Assembly: GCF_000189635.1 (NCBI RefSeq)
Contig: NW_002476335.1
Location: 744,001 to 808,000, forward strand
Length of the DNA: 64,000 nucleotides
DNA from: Tetrahymena thermophila SB210
Lineage: Eukaryota > Ciliophora > Oligohymenophorea > Hymenostomatida > Tetrahymenidae
Reading direction: 5' to 3'
Shown: piece after piece, positions 40,663 to 55,316 of the stretch
Numbering within the stretch: position 1 is the first letter of the stretch
How the letters are laid out: every line of letters begins with the position of its first letter
Translations under genes and position numbers: made by a program
The notes under the pieces: model-generated
The model's database searches: none
What the model was told of the DNA's origin: nothing
The model's input: only the letters and a program-made list of their open reading frames with translations

Positions 40663-41679
40663 TCATAACTAATTATTTTTAATTTTTGTTGAGAGTAATT
40701 TTCTTATTAATTAAGCTTTGATTTTTGATCCCCCAAATATAAAAGCATGATCTAAACCAACCTCATCATCAAAGCAATCTACAAAATTAGAAAATTTATC
40801 TTTGAAATCTTTTTTTATGTATTCTGGGGTATATTCATCTCCCTTAGCGTAATAGACAGTCATTTTATTTGAAAATTTTTTTATTTCTGATTCATTTAGT
40901 TGTTTAATTTCGTCAAATTAAAATTTTGTTAAATACATAAAGCTTAGTCCTGTTTCATATCCGATCCATTAAGCTATGTTTTCAGCACAATCGTTAATGT
41001 CTTCTCCATTTTATATCCTCTCATTCTCATATGCCTTTAAACTGATAAATCTAAGCAAAGATAAAGGTATAAAGTAATCAATACATTTTAAGGCTATTTT
41101 TATAAAAAATGTATATCTATGAAGGTTGTTTCTCTCTTAACCCAAAGGAGTTTGAACAAGCCTGTCTATTGTAGGATGTATCATTATTACATGAAATATT
41201 CTTTTTTAGTCTATGGCATTAATTAATTTCAAAGTTGTATAGCAACCACATGAATGGCCTATAAAAACAAATTTAGAATTTTTATATTTATCTTACTTAA
41301 TTAAATCATTAAAATATTATATTTTATGGTCAATTTATTGTTTTAGATTAAAGTATCTTTTGAATGACCCTTCTTTTTTAAATTATCCTGCTTAGCCTAT
41401 TCCTATTACGTCGTATTATTTGTTAAAAGCTTAACTCAAATGAAGCAAAAATCTATCATAAAATTTAACGTATCCAGGGTTTCCAGATTAAAACAAGAAG
41501 ACAATAGAATGATCGTTACAGCTAGATGGGTAATAAAGGGTTTCAGTATAGTATTCTTTATTTTTACCATGATATGTATATTTATATTACCCGACATGAT
41601 TATACAAAGGCTTTTCATATTTTTTTAAAAATCTTTTTATTAAAAATGCAAAAAGGATCAAGATAACTATTCCTATCAT
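40663..41679 (-). CDS. LDAH-like serine hydrolase (lipid droplet-associated hydrolase family)
   Basis: A single exon encodes 338 residues, ATG at 41679 and TGA 40665-40663. The N-terminus is a hydrophobic anchor (MIGIVILILFAFLI). The alpha/beta-hydrolase signatures are SGNPGYVKFYDRFL (65-78), the nucleophile elbow GHSCGCY with Ser143, then MIHPTIDRLVQTPLGQ, and near the C-terminus VGLDHAFIFG, which supplies the expected His. This order matches the LDAH/DUF2305 family (GNPG..FY, GHSxGxY, HPTI, HAF), which acts on or at lipid droplets; the substrate is debated. The anchor suggests membrane or droplet association. Length is typical. No introns. Confidence 0.85.
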
Positions 41680-42945
41680 TTTATTAAATATAAATACTTT
41701 TTATTTTATAGTTTAAATAATTATTAAATTTGTTGTGAATTTAACTGAATTTTATATAATGAGCAGTTTACACATAGATCTGATCAGATAAAATAGACAT
41801 TAATTTTGATAAGAAATGACCTTATGTAATACAAATATTTAAGTTTTATACCTTACTAACTTCGTTTACACAATGTTTAATTATTTAAAAATATTTATAA
41901 TCTAAAATTTAATTTTATGCTTTATTAAAAAAATATATATAAATCAACACTTTTAAGAATTTATATGCCAAAAAAAAATACTTTAAGCATCTTAACAATA
42001 AATTTTAAATAGTATAGGTGTTGTTTGAATAAAAAATTAAGAAATACTTGTCAATTCAAAACATATTTATCTATAAAAGCATTAAAGAATAAAATATGGA
42101 GTAATCTTAAAACTAAATTAATTAAATTGGGTCTACTTCTCAATAAATATTCAAAAAATATGACGTTAGAAATAATCTTATACAATAAAACTTTTTTAAT
42201 TAATAAATTCTTTAGAATTTTATAAAAGAAATTTTTTAGATTTTAAATATATGATAAAAAGAAAAAATTACATTAACAAAAATTTCAATTCTAAATCAAA
42301 GACATTACTTTAAATTATTAATAGTATTATTTGATAAAATATCTAAATTTTAAATATTTAGAGCTATTTTATCAACAATTTTCAAAAAATTAAAGTCAAT
42401 TTAGTTTTAACTTTTTATTATTGTTTAAATTTAAAAAATTTCATTTGATTGATTTTAAAAAATAAATTAAAAAATCTAATAAAGCCTATTTATTTTATTT
42501 ACAAATTAAGAATTTTTCTAGAAAAACTATATTATTCTAAATTAAGAAGATTTTTATTATATGAAAGCCATTTTATTTATTTTAGATAGATTATCCTCTA
42601 AAAATATATTTATAATTTATATATTTAAGTAAATTGTCTAATCTATTATTACTATTTACAAAAAATGTATTCTATGTATTTGCTTACAGTCGATAACTAA
42701 ATAACTAACATTTTTAGAAGTAATTTTTTTCATATTTTTTATATTAGGTTAATAATTTCTTCTTATTTCTTATCAATAGTGTCTAACTTACAATTTTTAG
42801 AATTTAATAGAAAAAAATATTCTTCTTATAATGAAAAAAATTTTAAAACCCATAATTTGATCTAATTAATTTCATCTATTTTTATTAAAGTTACTTAAAA
42901 ATAAAAACAAATATTATATCATATTTTATATTTTAGTTATTTTTT
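41680..42945. other. Intergenic, 1.3 kb
   Basis: A short AT-rich open frame at 42025-42225 has no coding character and no neighbour support. Nothing else was recognised. Confidence 0.5.
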
Positions 42946-45900
42946 TCATTTTAATTTAAAATTTTTAAATTAAGAGTTTTGCGTTTCTAAAAAGGTTGAT
43001 ATTGCATTATTATCCATATTCTATATCAATTCACAAGTCATTTTGGAAGATTCTTTCATTATCTTATTTATCTTTCTGTTACTATAGTATTTTAATGCAC
43101 TTCTTACACCTAAAATAACCAACCCAAACAGTCCAATTATTTTCTCAGCAATACTTGTGATTTCAAAAACTATTATTTTTATAGATTTTTAATATTCTCT
43201 TAATTAAAAATAAAATATACCTTAAATCAGTAAAATCATTTATTATTGCAGTAAAAGACAAACAAAAAGAAGTAAAAATGTCTAAAATACTTGAAGAGTA
43301 ATTATAACACCGTTTAATACTCTAGAGATAAACGGTCTTAGTGATATTAAATAAACTAAAAATAAAATCTCGCTAGAAAGACAAATCCAACCACTAATTA
43401 TTTTATTTTCAAGTATGAAAAATATAATAATTTGCATTATTTTCTTTAATTCTAGAAAAAGCCAAAATGATTAAGAAAATTTATTTATATCTTTCAGCTA
43501 GCCTATAAGTGCACTAAAATTATATTAAACTTAATATTCATATTTTTCTTACGAAAATATTAATTTAATGCATTTAGCTATCATAAATATGTATAAAACA
43601 AGTATAACACACATAAATGTTAAACTTGTTATGCAGATCGTTTCAAAGCTACCCATATCTTTTAAACTCATAATGTTAATTAAGATACTAATAATTATCA
43701 TGTTAGAGCAAAGCATGCAAGCTCTGATAGGAAGATTCCATTTAGAATAATTATAAATTTTGTTTGCAATCTAGTTATTTTTTCCAATGTAAAATAAAAC
43801 TGGTATAATTAAAAATGAAAAAATCATAGCAATTGACTAATATAAGCAATTCTCTATATAAAAATATCTTAAACTCTAAGCATCCAAAAGAATTCTTAAT
43901 TATTAACTTTGCTAAATAGTATTTTGAATAATTTTAGTATCAAATTATAATATCTTTGACTACTAAATTGGATCCTGAATAGCTACCAGTATGTTATGCA
44001 TATAAGAATTTTGAAGGAAGTAAGAACTTACTCCTTATTTTATAAATGGGATTGTGAAATAAGTATTTCCTCTCATCTGTTAAGTTTATAGATAAAACCA
44101 CATCATACAACCTATTTAAGGCACAAAAAGGCTTAAGAAAAACCCACCAGAAACTAATCCTATAGTGTTTATTTAGTTTAAACTAGAAAGTAGATCTATT
44201 TGTCCTAACTCACTCTCACAATCACTTAAACTTTGAGTTTGTACTATTCATTTTTTTAAGTATTTTAATTATTATTTTAAATATAAAACAAAAAGTGTTT
44301 ACTTTACAAATCCTAGCATTCTTAGGATTAAGACTATTCTGATTCGATTTCTGATTTTGTAGTGCAAATTTTATTTATTTAATCATAAAATAATCCACTC
44401 ATGCAGGTAACACAATCATATTTAGTTAATCCGTTGCAGTACTAGCAAGATGAATCACATTTTTTACAAGATAAATAATCAATTGTGTCATTTTAAATAT
44501 CTTGCTACTCATTCTTTTGATAAAACTCTCCTTAATATTTAAAATAATTTATAATTAAAATTAATTTTAAGTTATTAGATCCAAAAAAATTTATTCAAAA
44601 TAAAATTTTATGAATTATTTACCTTCGTCACAAATTGTGCACTTCCCTATAGAACTCATGGTTAATTTAGGTGAACACGATAAACAATTTATATTTAAAG
44701 GCCCATTACATGTTAGGCATGAACTATCACATTACATGCATTTAAGTGTTTATTAATCCCTATATTATGATTTACTACATTTTTGGTCACACTAACCATT
44801 TATAAGATCATAATTTTACTCACATATTAAACAATTGTTTAGAGATAGGCAAGAAGAACAATAAGTTTAACATTATTGACAAATTTAATTTTAATTATAA
44901 TAACCTGTTTGGCATGCATTGCTGCAAATTTGCTAAGGTGTTAAAACATAACCAGAATTGCAATAAGTACAAACCAAAGAAGAATTACATGTGTTGCAAT
45001 TAACGTCAGAGCATAAAACACATTAAAATGTTGTAGTATCTTAATAATATCCTTTCGGACAAGTTTCAACACATTTATTTTAAGAGTTTAACATTAAAGT
45101 GTATTGACAAACTGTGCAATTGGTAGCAGTTCCTTAGCATTCTTTACAAGAAGAATCACATGCTTAACATTTACTAATATCTACCGATGAATTTTTTAAA
45201 TCAGAATCTTCATTGCCATTGTAAAAATAACCTATGTTTTTTTAATAATAAATTCTTTTTATAAAGATTAATATGTAAACAAATAAGAACCTTTTTAGCA
45301 AATATGACAGATTCCATCAGTACCAATATTAAGATTTTATTAACAAGTTAAACAAATATTACCACTAATACCTTATTCATTACAAGTAGCACATCTGTAA
45401 TAGCAATTTTAGCAAATTTAGTTTTAGTCATCACGATATTAATTTGAAAGACACTGATCTTGATAACAAACTGAGTTATATAAATGAAAATTTTGATTAC
45501 ATGTCTGACAAATTAATGTTGAATCGCATACACTACAATTAGAGTCTTAGCATTTCTAGCAATCATAAGTAGATGAGTTTGTATAATAACCTGATGGGCA
45601 TGTAAAAGCACAAGCGTTTGTATCCGAAAGTTTATAGAGGCACTAAAGACACTATCCATTACTTGAAACATAGTATCCAACGAGACAAGAAGCGCATTTC
45701 GTTGATGTAGAATCATATTCAATACAATAATCAACTATTTAATTGTACTCAGAGATAAAGGATGATTTTTGCTAACACTATCCATTATTATCGACAATAT
45801 AATTAGTGTTACAATACAAACATGTATTTTAATTACTATAAACTAGGCAGGAAGAACTTACTTAACACTCAGGGCACTGATCTTAATATAAGCATTAGGA

Positions 45901-47498
45901 ACACGATTAAGGTAAAAATATCCCGTTTTATTAAACTAAATAATAGTATTATTTTAATGTGCAAGTTTTATCAGAATTTATTTAAAAGTAACTTGGGTCA
46001 CAAATTTAGCAAATAGAAACATTTTTTTTGGTAACGATGTTATTTTAGCAATTTGAATTAGCTACGCATTAATTATCTTACAGATAATAGCCAGAATTGC
46101 ATAAAATGCAAACATTATTACTGTTAATGTATTAGCAAGTAGCACAATTTGATGTACAAATAATTTTAATGCAGTTTTATGATGAATCTATTAAAGAAGT
46201 ACTATCACACTTAACACATAGTTTATTTTAAGTTTAAATGCAATTATTTATTCCGATACTCTAGCAGTTAATATTTTAAATATCAGGTTAATAATAAATA
46301 GGACATTAGCTAACACAAATTTAATTCATTAAATAACCATTATTACATTAGCTGCAATTTAAATCGTTAAACTAGTCATAATTATTATAATTACAGTAAT
46401 TTATATATTGATCTGCCTGAGAAAGAGTACACAACTATCCAGATGTAGGACAAGATACACATTCATTTTGGTTATTTAATTAATATCCTTTTAAACAATT
46501 TAGTGGTATTTATTAGATAAAATATTAATTATTTGATATCTTTAAAATATTATTTATTATATTATTCAAAAGATTAAGTATATTTAGTTCCTATACGCAG
46601 ATATTATTTTTGATGTAGTAGCCTTATATACAGTCTAAGCATTAACCCTAGGAATTACACTTTGAGCAATTTTGATCACAAACAACACATTAATTTGTTG
46701 AAGCTTGAAAATATTCATTTTTATTACAAATCATATCAATTTATAGGGATGGCATCTGGCAAGTGAAATAACCTGTTTTAAAGCCAACTAATAATTGTGA
46801 TGAAACATTATTTGTGTAAAGATACACTAAAACCTAGGTTGCATATGTAAGATCTACATTAAGAGATATTTGTTCTAAATTATTATTGCAATAAAACTAT
46901 TACTTTTAAGAGAAAGAATTAGATTAAGTTGCAGCAATTACTGTCATTTATACTGAATTATTAGAATTCCTTTATAAAAATATATCAAATTGTATTACAT
47001 AATTAATTTACATTGTTAAAAATTAATTTTTTTCCAATCTTAGAATGTTTAATTCTTAATGAAGGAAGTCAATATTGACTATGCTAAAATTAAATAAATA
47101 TTAATCAAACTATTTGCAAATTTACATAGGTGAGTATATAAATGAGCATGAAAAAGCCAAATTTAAAGTAGTTCTTGTGCAATTATACTAATCTAAGAAA
47201 AATATAAATTTGAAGTTTTAGGGTTAGCTATCTGTTTAACTAGTAATTAATATTTCCATATTTTGCAAATTATTGGCATAGCTATAAGATTAGATGCTTG
47301 TAAACTAAGAGTTGTAAAATCCTTCCATTAATATGTATCCGCCATATTTTTTTATTAATACTATAATTAAAATAAAATAAGAATAAATAAAGTAATCAAA
47401 ATTAATCTACTCTGCTTGCTCACTACGGTTTCAACAAATAAAAATAAGGAGAATATATTTGTTAAAATTATTACACTGTTTAATATTGATTTTTTCAT
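42946..47498 (-). CDS. Large cysteine-rich multi-span membrane protein 2
   Basis: Exons 47498-47411, 47360-45291, 45231-44623, 44530-44303, 44243-43221 and 43169-42946 close in phase to 1413 residues with TGA 42948-42946. The first exon is a signal peptide (SVIILTNIFSLFLFVETVVS). A ~230-residue N-terminal region with few cysteines follows. About 700 residues of CxxC furin-type repeats come next (CVVCDQNCSKC, CLDC, CATCNEQ, CKECQG, CLTCNG). Six or seven hydrophobic helices (about 970-1330, for example VSGGFFLSLFVPQIG and ILFLVYLISL) and a short cytoplasmic tail complete it. The plan is the same as the protein at 30286-35582, but the N-terminal domain is different and I see no long shared sequence, so they are distant relatives rather than recent copies. 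Predicted surface protein of unknown ligand. Confidence 0.88.
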
Positions 47499-47581
47499 TT
47501 TTATTTAAAAATTTTTGAATTTAACTTTTTTAATAAATAAATAAAATACAAATTAAGATCAATAATACCATAAATAAAAAA

Positions 47582-48544
47582 TCAAGTTAGAATCGCTTTT
47601 ATTTAATTTACATTTTCAATTTTAAAATTAATTAATTAATTTGTGGTTATAAATTTACTTAATAGCTTTTAAGTTATTAATAAAGTAACTTTCTTGCAAT
47701 TTAGGTAAAAACTAATTTAAAAAAGTATTAGTTTGTTTAAATTACATTTTATAAGATTGTTAATTATTAAAACAGCTTAAATAAATTTATTTTTTGAAAT
47801 TAGATTTCTAAAAGATTTAAAATTTATTTTAGAATTCTAACTATTCCCATTTAAAATAAAAAATAAATCTAAAGATAGTTATTAAGCTTACAGAGATGAG
47901 TTAAATGTTAATTGACGCTTAAAGAACAATATCCAATTTTTATTACATTCTACATTAATAAATTAATAATTCAATTAGCTAAAATAAGGATAAAAGTGCA
48001 TTAAAAAAATAAATTACTCATTATTAAAATTTTAATCTTTGATAAATTTTCTAAGGCTCAGAAAAATCTTTTATTAAAGTTATTTAGTTTTTAAATTTTT
48101 AAGAAAGTAAACATTTTTAAACATATCTTTGCCTTTAGAATTAAATGACATTATTAAAACTTTATCAACTTTTATTAATCTTCTCCTTATTATTATTTTG
48201 ATAATAAATTATTTTAAATTAATAAAATAAAATAACAACAACTCTAAATTAAGTTTATTTAAGAATAAAATACCCATATATTATTTTAATTTTAATTTTT
48301 TTATTAATAACATCACTATTTTCTGCTTTGCTTGGTATTTGAGGTTATCAAGAAGGTTAAAAATATTTAATAACCAAAAAAATATGTTTTATAAAAGTTA
48401 AATTTCTCTGATTTTTTCAACCATAAGATTTTTATGACTTTTTATATATTCTTTTAAGGAGAGAGTGATTAAATTTTTGTAATCAATATAATCTTTAATT
48501 AGCTGATACTTTGTTTTATTAAAATTAATTATACGATACTTCAT
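47582..48544 (-). CDS. Uncertain ORF, possible hypothetical protein
   Basis: With TGA as sole stop, this frame is open for 320 codons from ATG 48544, and upstream in the same frame to about 48790 (about 400 codons in all). The upstream part looks protein-like (LVTFSPNKLALSCFF, TFNIKIPNNMKYRI, YKNLITLSLKEYIKSH). The rest is dominated by Lys, Ile, Leu, Phe and Asn, and G+C is close to intergenic values. The stop lies only about 83 bases from the next gene's start. It may be a decaying gene, a fast-evolving gene with an unseen 5' exon, or a chance ORF. Confidence 0.3.
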
Positions 48545-48963
48545 ATTATTTGGTATTTTAATATTAAAAGTCTTACAAATAATTATACTGAAGGGAGTAT
48601 ATTTTTTACTAAATATTAATATCTTAATTTTTGAAAAAACTATAATATAAAACTATTTTATGGTTTGTTTGAAGAAACATGAGAGTGCTAATTTATTAGG
48701 ACTAAATGTAACTAAATAAAATATTAATTAAAAAAGATATTATGCTCTAAAAAATTAGGGGAAAGTATGATAATGTTAATTTCAAGAAAAATAAAATAAA
48801 TTGAAAGCTTTTATTTTTAGATAATTCAAATTTTTTTAAATAAACTAAACTTATAAGACTCAAAAAAAATAAAGTTTAATTTTATAATAATTTATCATTT
48901 TGAAGATTATTTCCCATAAAAAAATTTATTCATTTTATTTTTAATTTTTTTCATAACAAACAA

Positions 48964-50499
48964 TCAAAAGGAATTCTAAATATTTTCTATCATTTCCTTC
49001 AAAAAATCTTTATAGAGGTAATCAGGTTTTACTTCTAAACATTTTTTAAATGAGATTTTTGCCTTATTATTTTCACCAGTTAGCAAATAAATGATGCCTA
49101 GATCATGATATAAAAAACTATTAAGAGGATCTAAAACTATTAATCTCTAAGTATACTTAAGAAGTCCATCTAGTGAGGATATTAGTTCTATAAAATACTT
49201 TGTCTCTTATTATCTTTTAAGAATGTATAAACAGTTTATAGTATTTAAGAGAGTTGAGTCTATTGTTTTGTCAGCATCAAAAGACTTAGCATAATAATCT
49301 AAGGCTTATTCTATATTTCCAAGTAAATAGCTTTACCAGCCAAGGTCAAGCAAAGCCTGTGCATGCTTATCATTTATTTCTAAACACTTTTTATAAAGTG
49401 GTATTGATTGATCACTTTGTCCCTTATTTAAATAGCAATAACCTAAATTAAAATAGGCATCAGCATTTAACGAGTTGTTTTCAATAGCTAATTAAAAGTA
49501 TTATTATGCTTAATCTATATCCATAAACTCATATAGATGAATTGTACCTATTTCAACATATGCTTAGTCAAAAGAAGAATTTAACTCTACTGATTTTTTG
49601 AGATGTCTCAAAGCAAGGTCTATTTTGTTGAGCTTTTTATAAGTAATTCCCATTTCATATTACATAAAAAAATCACATGGATCTATTTATATTAAGATTT
49701 ATTGCAATAAAGCCATTCTATTAAACTCGCCTTTTGTTCTCAAAAGTTCTATTTCTCTCATTATGTCTTTAGATTTCTTAGCAACATAAATATTTAAACC
49801 ATTTTAAATTGATTGCAGAGTTGATTAAAAGTCATATTATGTAGATTATATTTGTAAATTTATTTGTTTTAAATAGCAAATAATATCTAATTGCAAAATA
49901 TTAGTGTCCACAGTATCAATATTTTATCTTTCTAAAATATCAATAATTCCTTATATAAAATTTTAGTAGATTTCCTTTTTAAGCTCTAATGATGCATCGT
50001 TTTAGTTTTAAAGATTAAAAGGAGATAAATAAATACTATGGTCATTTCTAACTCTAATATTGCTAAAGTCATAAAAGGAAAAGTAAAATCCTAATTTCAA
50101 AAGTTCGCAAAATGAGAACGTAAATTGTTGAATAATTTATATAACTCTCTCAAAAAATAAAGGGTTTTCTTAAGCAAATTATTGCAATGGGATACCAGGA
50201 TACTCAAATTAGCAAACCAAAATATTATTTTCTTGAATATGTTTAACAATTTTTGGTACTAACTCTATATGCCTATTAATTAGTTGCTGTTAAAACACTT
50301 TACTGAAAAATTGATTGTAAACATTTTAGCTATCACAGCTATCTTAAACTATTAACACTTCATATTTTTTACCAGCAAACTTATCTTAGGCTATATATAT
50401 TGGAGTTTACACATTTTAACCTAAAAAATCATTTTCATTAATAATTTCTAATGATATTTTAGATAAGATGTCTTAGATTTATTTACTACTGCTTTCCAT
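48964..50499 (-). CDS. TPR protein with degenerate protein-kinase-like N-terminus
   Basis: A single exon encodes 511 residues, ATG at 50499 and TGA 48966-48964. Residues ~15-190 look like a protein kinase fold without catalytic residues: a hinge-like ILVCQFEYPGIPLQQF, then LLKLGFYFSFYDFSNIRV and IYLSPF where HRDLKxxN and DFG would stand. The C-terminal ~230 residues contain about five tetratricopeptide repeats, for example AYVEIGTIHLYEFMDIDQA, ADAYFNLGYCYLNKGQSDQS, AQALLDLGWQSYLLGNIEQ and FLYHDLGIIYLLTGENNKA. TPRs bind partner proteins. Kinase-like domain plus TPR is an architecture I associate with expanded ciliate families. A scaffold role is inferred. The pseudokinase call rests on pattern only. 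Confidence 0.8.
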
Positions 50500-51871
50500 T
50501 TTTTTTAACTAAAAAAGAGCGGCTTTTAATTTTATCAATATAACTAAAAAATACTTGACAAGATGTTAAATACAAAATTTTATTTTTTTATTTTTATAAC
50601 CTAAAATACTTTCTCAAAATGCTAGATTGAAAAAATTTCAAATTATAAATTTATTTTTTAAATATTTCGCTTATACTATCAAAAAATAAGAAATTTTTAC
50701 ATTTAATTACCAAATTTTATATTATTTTAGTTATGAGCCAATAAATTAAATTTTTTATTGCAATATAAATGTAATAACAACATTAGTAATAGATTCATAA
50801 TATTTTTACTTATTAATGTAAAAATTAATAAAATAAATATATATTTTTAAACAAAAATATGATAATAATTTATTTAATCTGATCTTTTTGTGTTAATTTA
50901 AGTATTTTTATCTAAATTGAAATTATTTATAGTGAAATATTTATTATCATCCATTCCCATCAGAAATTTCTTTTAGTCCGAATTTGCTTTTATAATAACT
51001 AAAACTTTTCTATCTAAAGTTATCTAAATAAAGAAATTTATCATTATCGAAATTAAAAATTTAATATATTTTGAAATGAGAATATAATATTTAAAAAAGG
51101 AGAAAATTAAAGTAGAAAATTTATTATTTTTTAAATATGAATCTTTTTATATGTTTGTATTTTTAGATAATTTTTTAAGTAGATATGTATAAAATAGATA
51201 AAAATTATCTTTTAGTGATTAAAAACCATCTATAAAAATTTATCAAATAGAAAAAAATTAAATTTTGATTAAAGTTGCATTTGATTGATTTAGCTTTTTT
51301 TATCTCTTGAGAATTGTTAATTATTTTTGTTAAGGAAGAAACATCTATCAGATACTAATTATATCAACTTTGATTGAAATATGCAAGCTTTTAATAGATA
51401 AAATAACTATCTATTTCATAAATAATTATTACAAACTCTGATTTGCTCGTAGCTACAAGGCTTAAATTTCTCTATAACTCTTAAATTAGTTTTTTATTAT
51501 CGAATAGGCACTTTAGAAATGATTCATTATAAAACAATTTTATGGCGCCTATTCCAATTTTTTGTACAAATTTTAGTAAATTTTTGTTTTGTATTTATTA
51601 ACTAATAAACAGATTTTACATCAGGAAAAGCATCAAAAAACTGAGAAAAGTAAAAATAAAAATGGCTTATGAATTTTTAAGTGTTTATTTAGTCTAATTG
51701 AAAAATGGAAATGCGTAAATTAGAGTATAAAAATTATGAACAAGAGTTTATATTTCTATTTTAAAGATATTGAATAAAAGGTAGAGAAAAATTAATAAAA
51801 GAAAGGCTAGAAGAACCAGCTAAATGGTGGTTGTGTACTTGATTGATATTTAGGGATATTATAGATAAAAT
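50500..51871. other. Intergenic, 1.4 kb
   Basis: Mostly AT-rich without genes. From about 51660 to 51840 there are short coding-like pieces (MEMRKLEYKNYEQEF; REKLIKERLEEPAKWW) interrupted by in-frame TGA. These may be exons of an unresolved gene or pseudogene fragments belonging with the piece at 51872. Confidence 0.35.
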
Positions 51872-52215
51872 ATGCAAATAATTAAAAATTGCATAGAGAA
51901 AGAAAGAAAGCCTTTTATTTTATCTAATGATTCAGAAATTAATATGAACATATACATGAAAAAAGAAAGAGAAAAATATGAAGAAGATTTTTTATTAATT
52001 AAGGTCAGCAATTTAGAGAGAGTTAAAGAATAATCATTATGTTCTATTTTATTTTTTGAAAGTTTCTCATTTCAATTTGTGTTAGAATCAAATATTATAA
52101 GATAGGATTTCTATATAAGAAACCATCAAAAGCCTTCATAAATATCCTTATAATAAATTATAATCTTATAAAAGTAAATAAAACAAAATCAAAAGAAACA
52201 ACTAATATAATAATA

Positions 52216-52219
<4 letters not shown>
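51872..52219 (+). pseudogene. Possible gene fragment upstream of the CAMK-like kinase
   Basis: ATG 51872 opens 115 codons ending at TGA 52217-52219, which overlaps the start codon of the next gene. The first half looks coding (CIEKERKPFILSNDSEIN, MKKEREKYEEDFLLIKV), while the second half has intergenic composition. A 32-nt intron would join it to the block ending PAKWW. It may be an exon whose 3' boundary I cannot place, or a relic. Confidence 0.25.
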
Positions 52220-54201
<1,982 letters not shown>

Positions 54202-54635
54202 ACTATAATTTGATGGCTAGATTAATATTATTTAATCAAAAATTCTCCTTCTCATTTCTCTTTAGAATACAAATAAAAAGTACTGATATAAATAACGAAA
54301 AAACTGATATGGGAAATAAAAACTTTTATAAATGATTTTTGAGATAAAATAAATAAATAAAGTAAATGAATAAACCAATAAAATATTTTAAATTTATTAC
54401 ATACATAATACATATACTATATATCTTACTCTCAGTTAAATAAAAGTTTTGTTTTCCTTATTAAAACTCTTTTTTTTTTACAGAAATGCAAATAAAAATT
54501 GAAAACTATTCCATGCTTATTTACTTACTTCACATTCAATATTAAAGTTTTTTATAAAATGATATTTTTTAGAGGCAATTTTGGTGTTATAATTGAAAAA
54601 AAATAATATAAATAAATACATACATTTACACAATA
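54202..54635. other. Intergenic between convergent genes
   Basis: AT-rich 3' flanks of the kinase and SNARE genes, with a poly-T run near 54470-54480. No gene. Confidence 0.6.
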
Positions 54636-55316
54636 TCATAAAAATATTAAAAAAAACATCAACAAAAATATTTCTAAGCATACACATGTTAGTAAACAAA
54701 AGTTAGAGTTCGTTTTCAAAAGATTTTTCAGTTTTCCAGAATTTTTATTCAATAATTAAGTGTTTTTATCTAATCCAATATCAAGATCGTTTAAAAGCTA
54801 AACTTAGTCATCTACTTCTTCAACTATGTTTTATCCACCTGTTTTTATTTTGTTAACAGTACTGAGCATAACTTATATTTATTTATCTTAACTGTCCAAC
54901 TCTTATTGTTAGTATTTATAAATTTATTTGTTTGTCTGTCCTTCAATATCATATTTTTCTTAAAAGTTAGCTGGTTTTTACATTTTTTAATTTTTAGATG
55001 CCATTTTATCTTATTATATTAAAGTATCTAACTATTGTTTTTTTTACTTCTCAAGTTCAACTATCATGCTTCTTCGTTGCTCAATTTCTCTTGCAGTGAG
55101 TCCCAAGTTTTAAAGATTTCTTTCTTAATCCTGTACGAGTTAAGTAATTTTTAAGATATCAGATTCAAAACTTTTTAGTTATCCTCTGATTTCTGAATCA
55201 ATAGAACCTAGAGATTTTCCTTAAATTTTCATTTACTCTCGCTTTGTTATGTCTCTTGTTATTGATAGCTATAACTTTTTTATTTGGTCATATTCTTATC
55301 TAAATTAATCTTTCAT
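54636..55316 (-). CDS. Qc-type SNARE, tail-anchored
   Basis: A single exon encodes 226 residues, ATG at 55316 and TGA 54638-54636. The N-terminal half is helical (QLVQDQERNLQNLGLTARE). The SNARE motif spans about 138-200 (QELDSQDKQIQVM, VNKIKTGGQNIVEEVDDQ, LLNDLDIGLDKN). The zero-layer glutamine is about Gln171, itself encoded by TAA. A C-terminal anchor of ~20 hydrophobic residues (CLLTCVCLEIFLLMFFLIFL) ends at the stop. The heptad pattern with Gln and the EVDDQ..LL block fit Qc-SNAREs of the syntaxin 6/8 or SYP5/SYP7 kind, which act in endosomal, Golgi or ER membrane fusion with Qa, Qb and R partners. The exact subfamily cannot be fixed by eye. Confidence 0.85.

Noticed and set aside
40753..40764. 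TAAACCAACCTC matches the first 12 bases of the Tetrahymena chromosome breakage sequence
   Set aside because: The remaining bases of the 15-mer do not match, and it lies inside the LDAH-like coding sequence (DEVGLDHA), so it is most likely coincidence.
41440..41628. Plus-strand ORF opposite the LDAH-like gene
   Set aside because: Antisense shadow of a well-supported gene.
42025..42225. 66-codon standard-code ORF on the plus strand
   Set aside because: Intergenic composition, no motif, no continuation under the ciliate code and no neighbour support.
54517..54699. 60-codon minus-strand ORF
   Set aside because: It overlaps the 3' end and flank of the SNARE gene in another frame and has no coding character.
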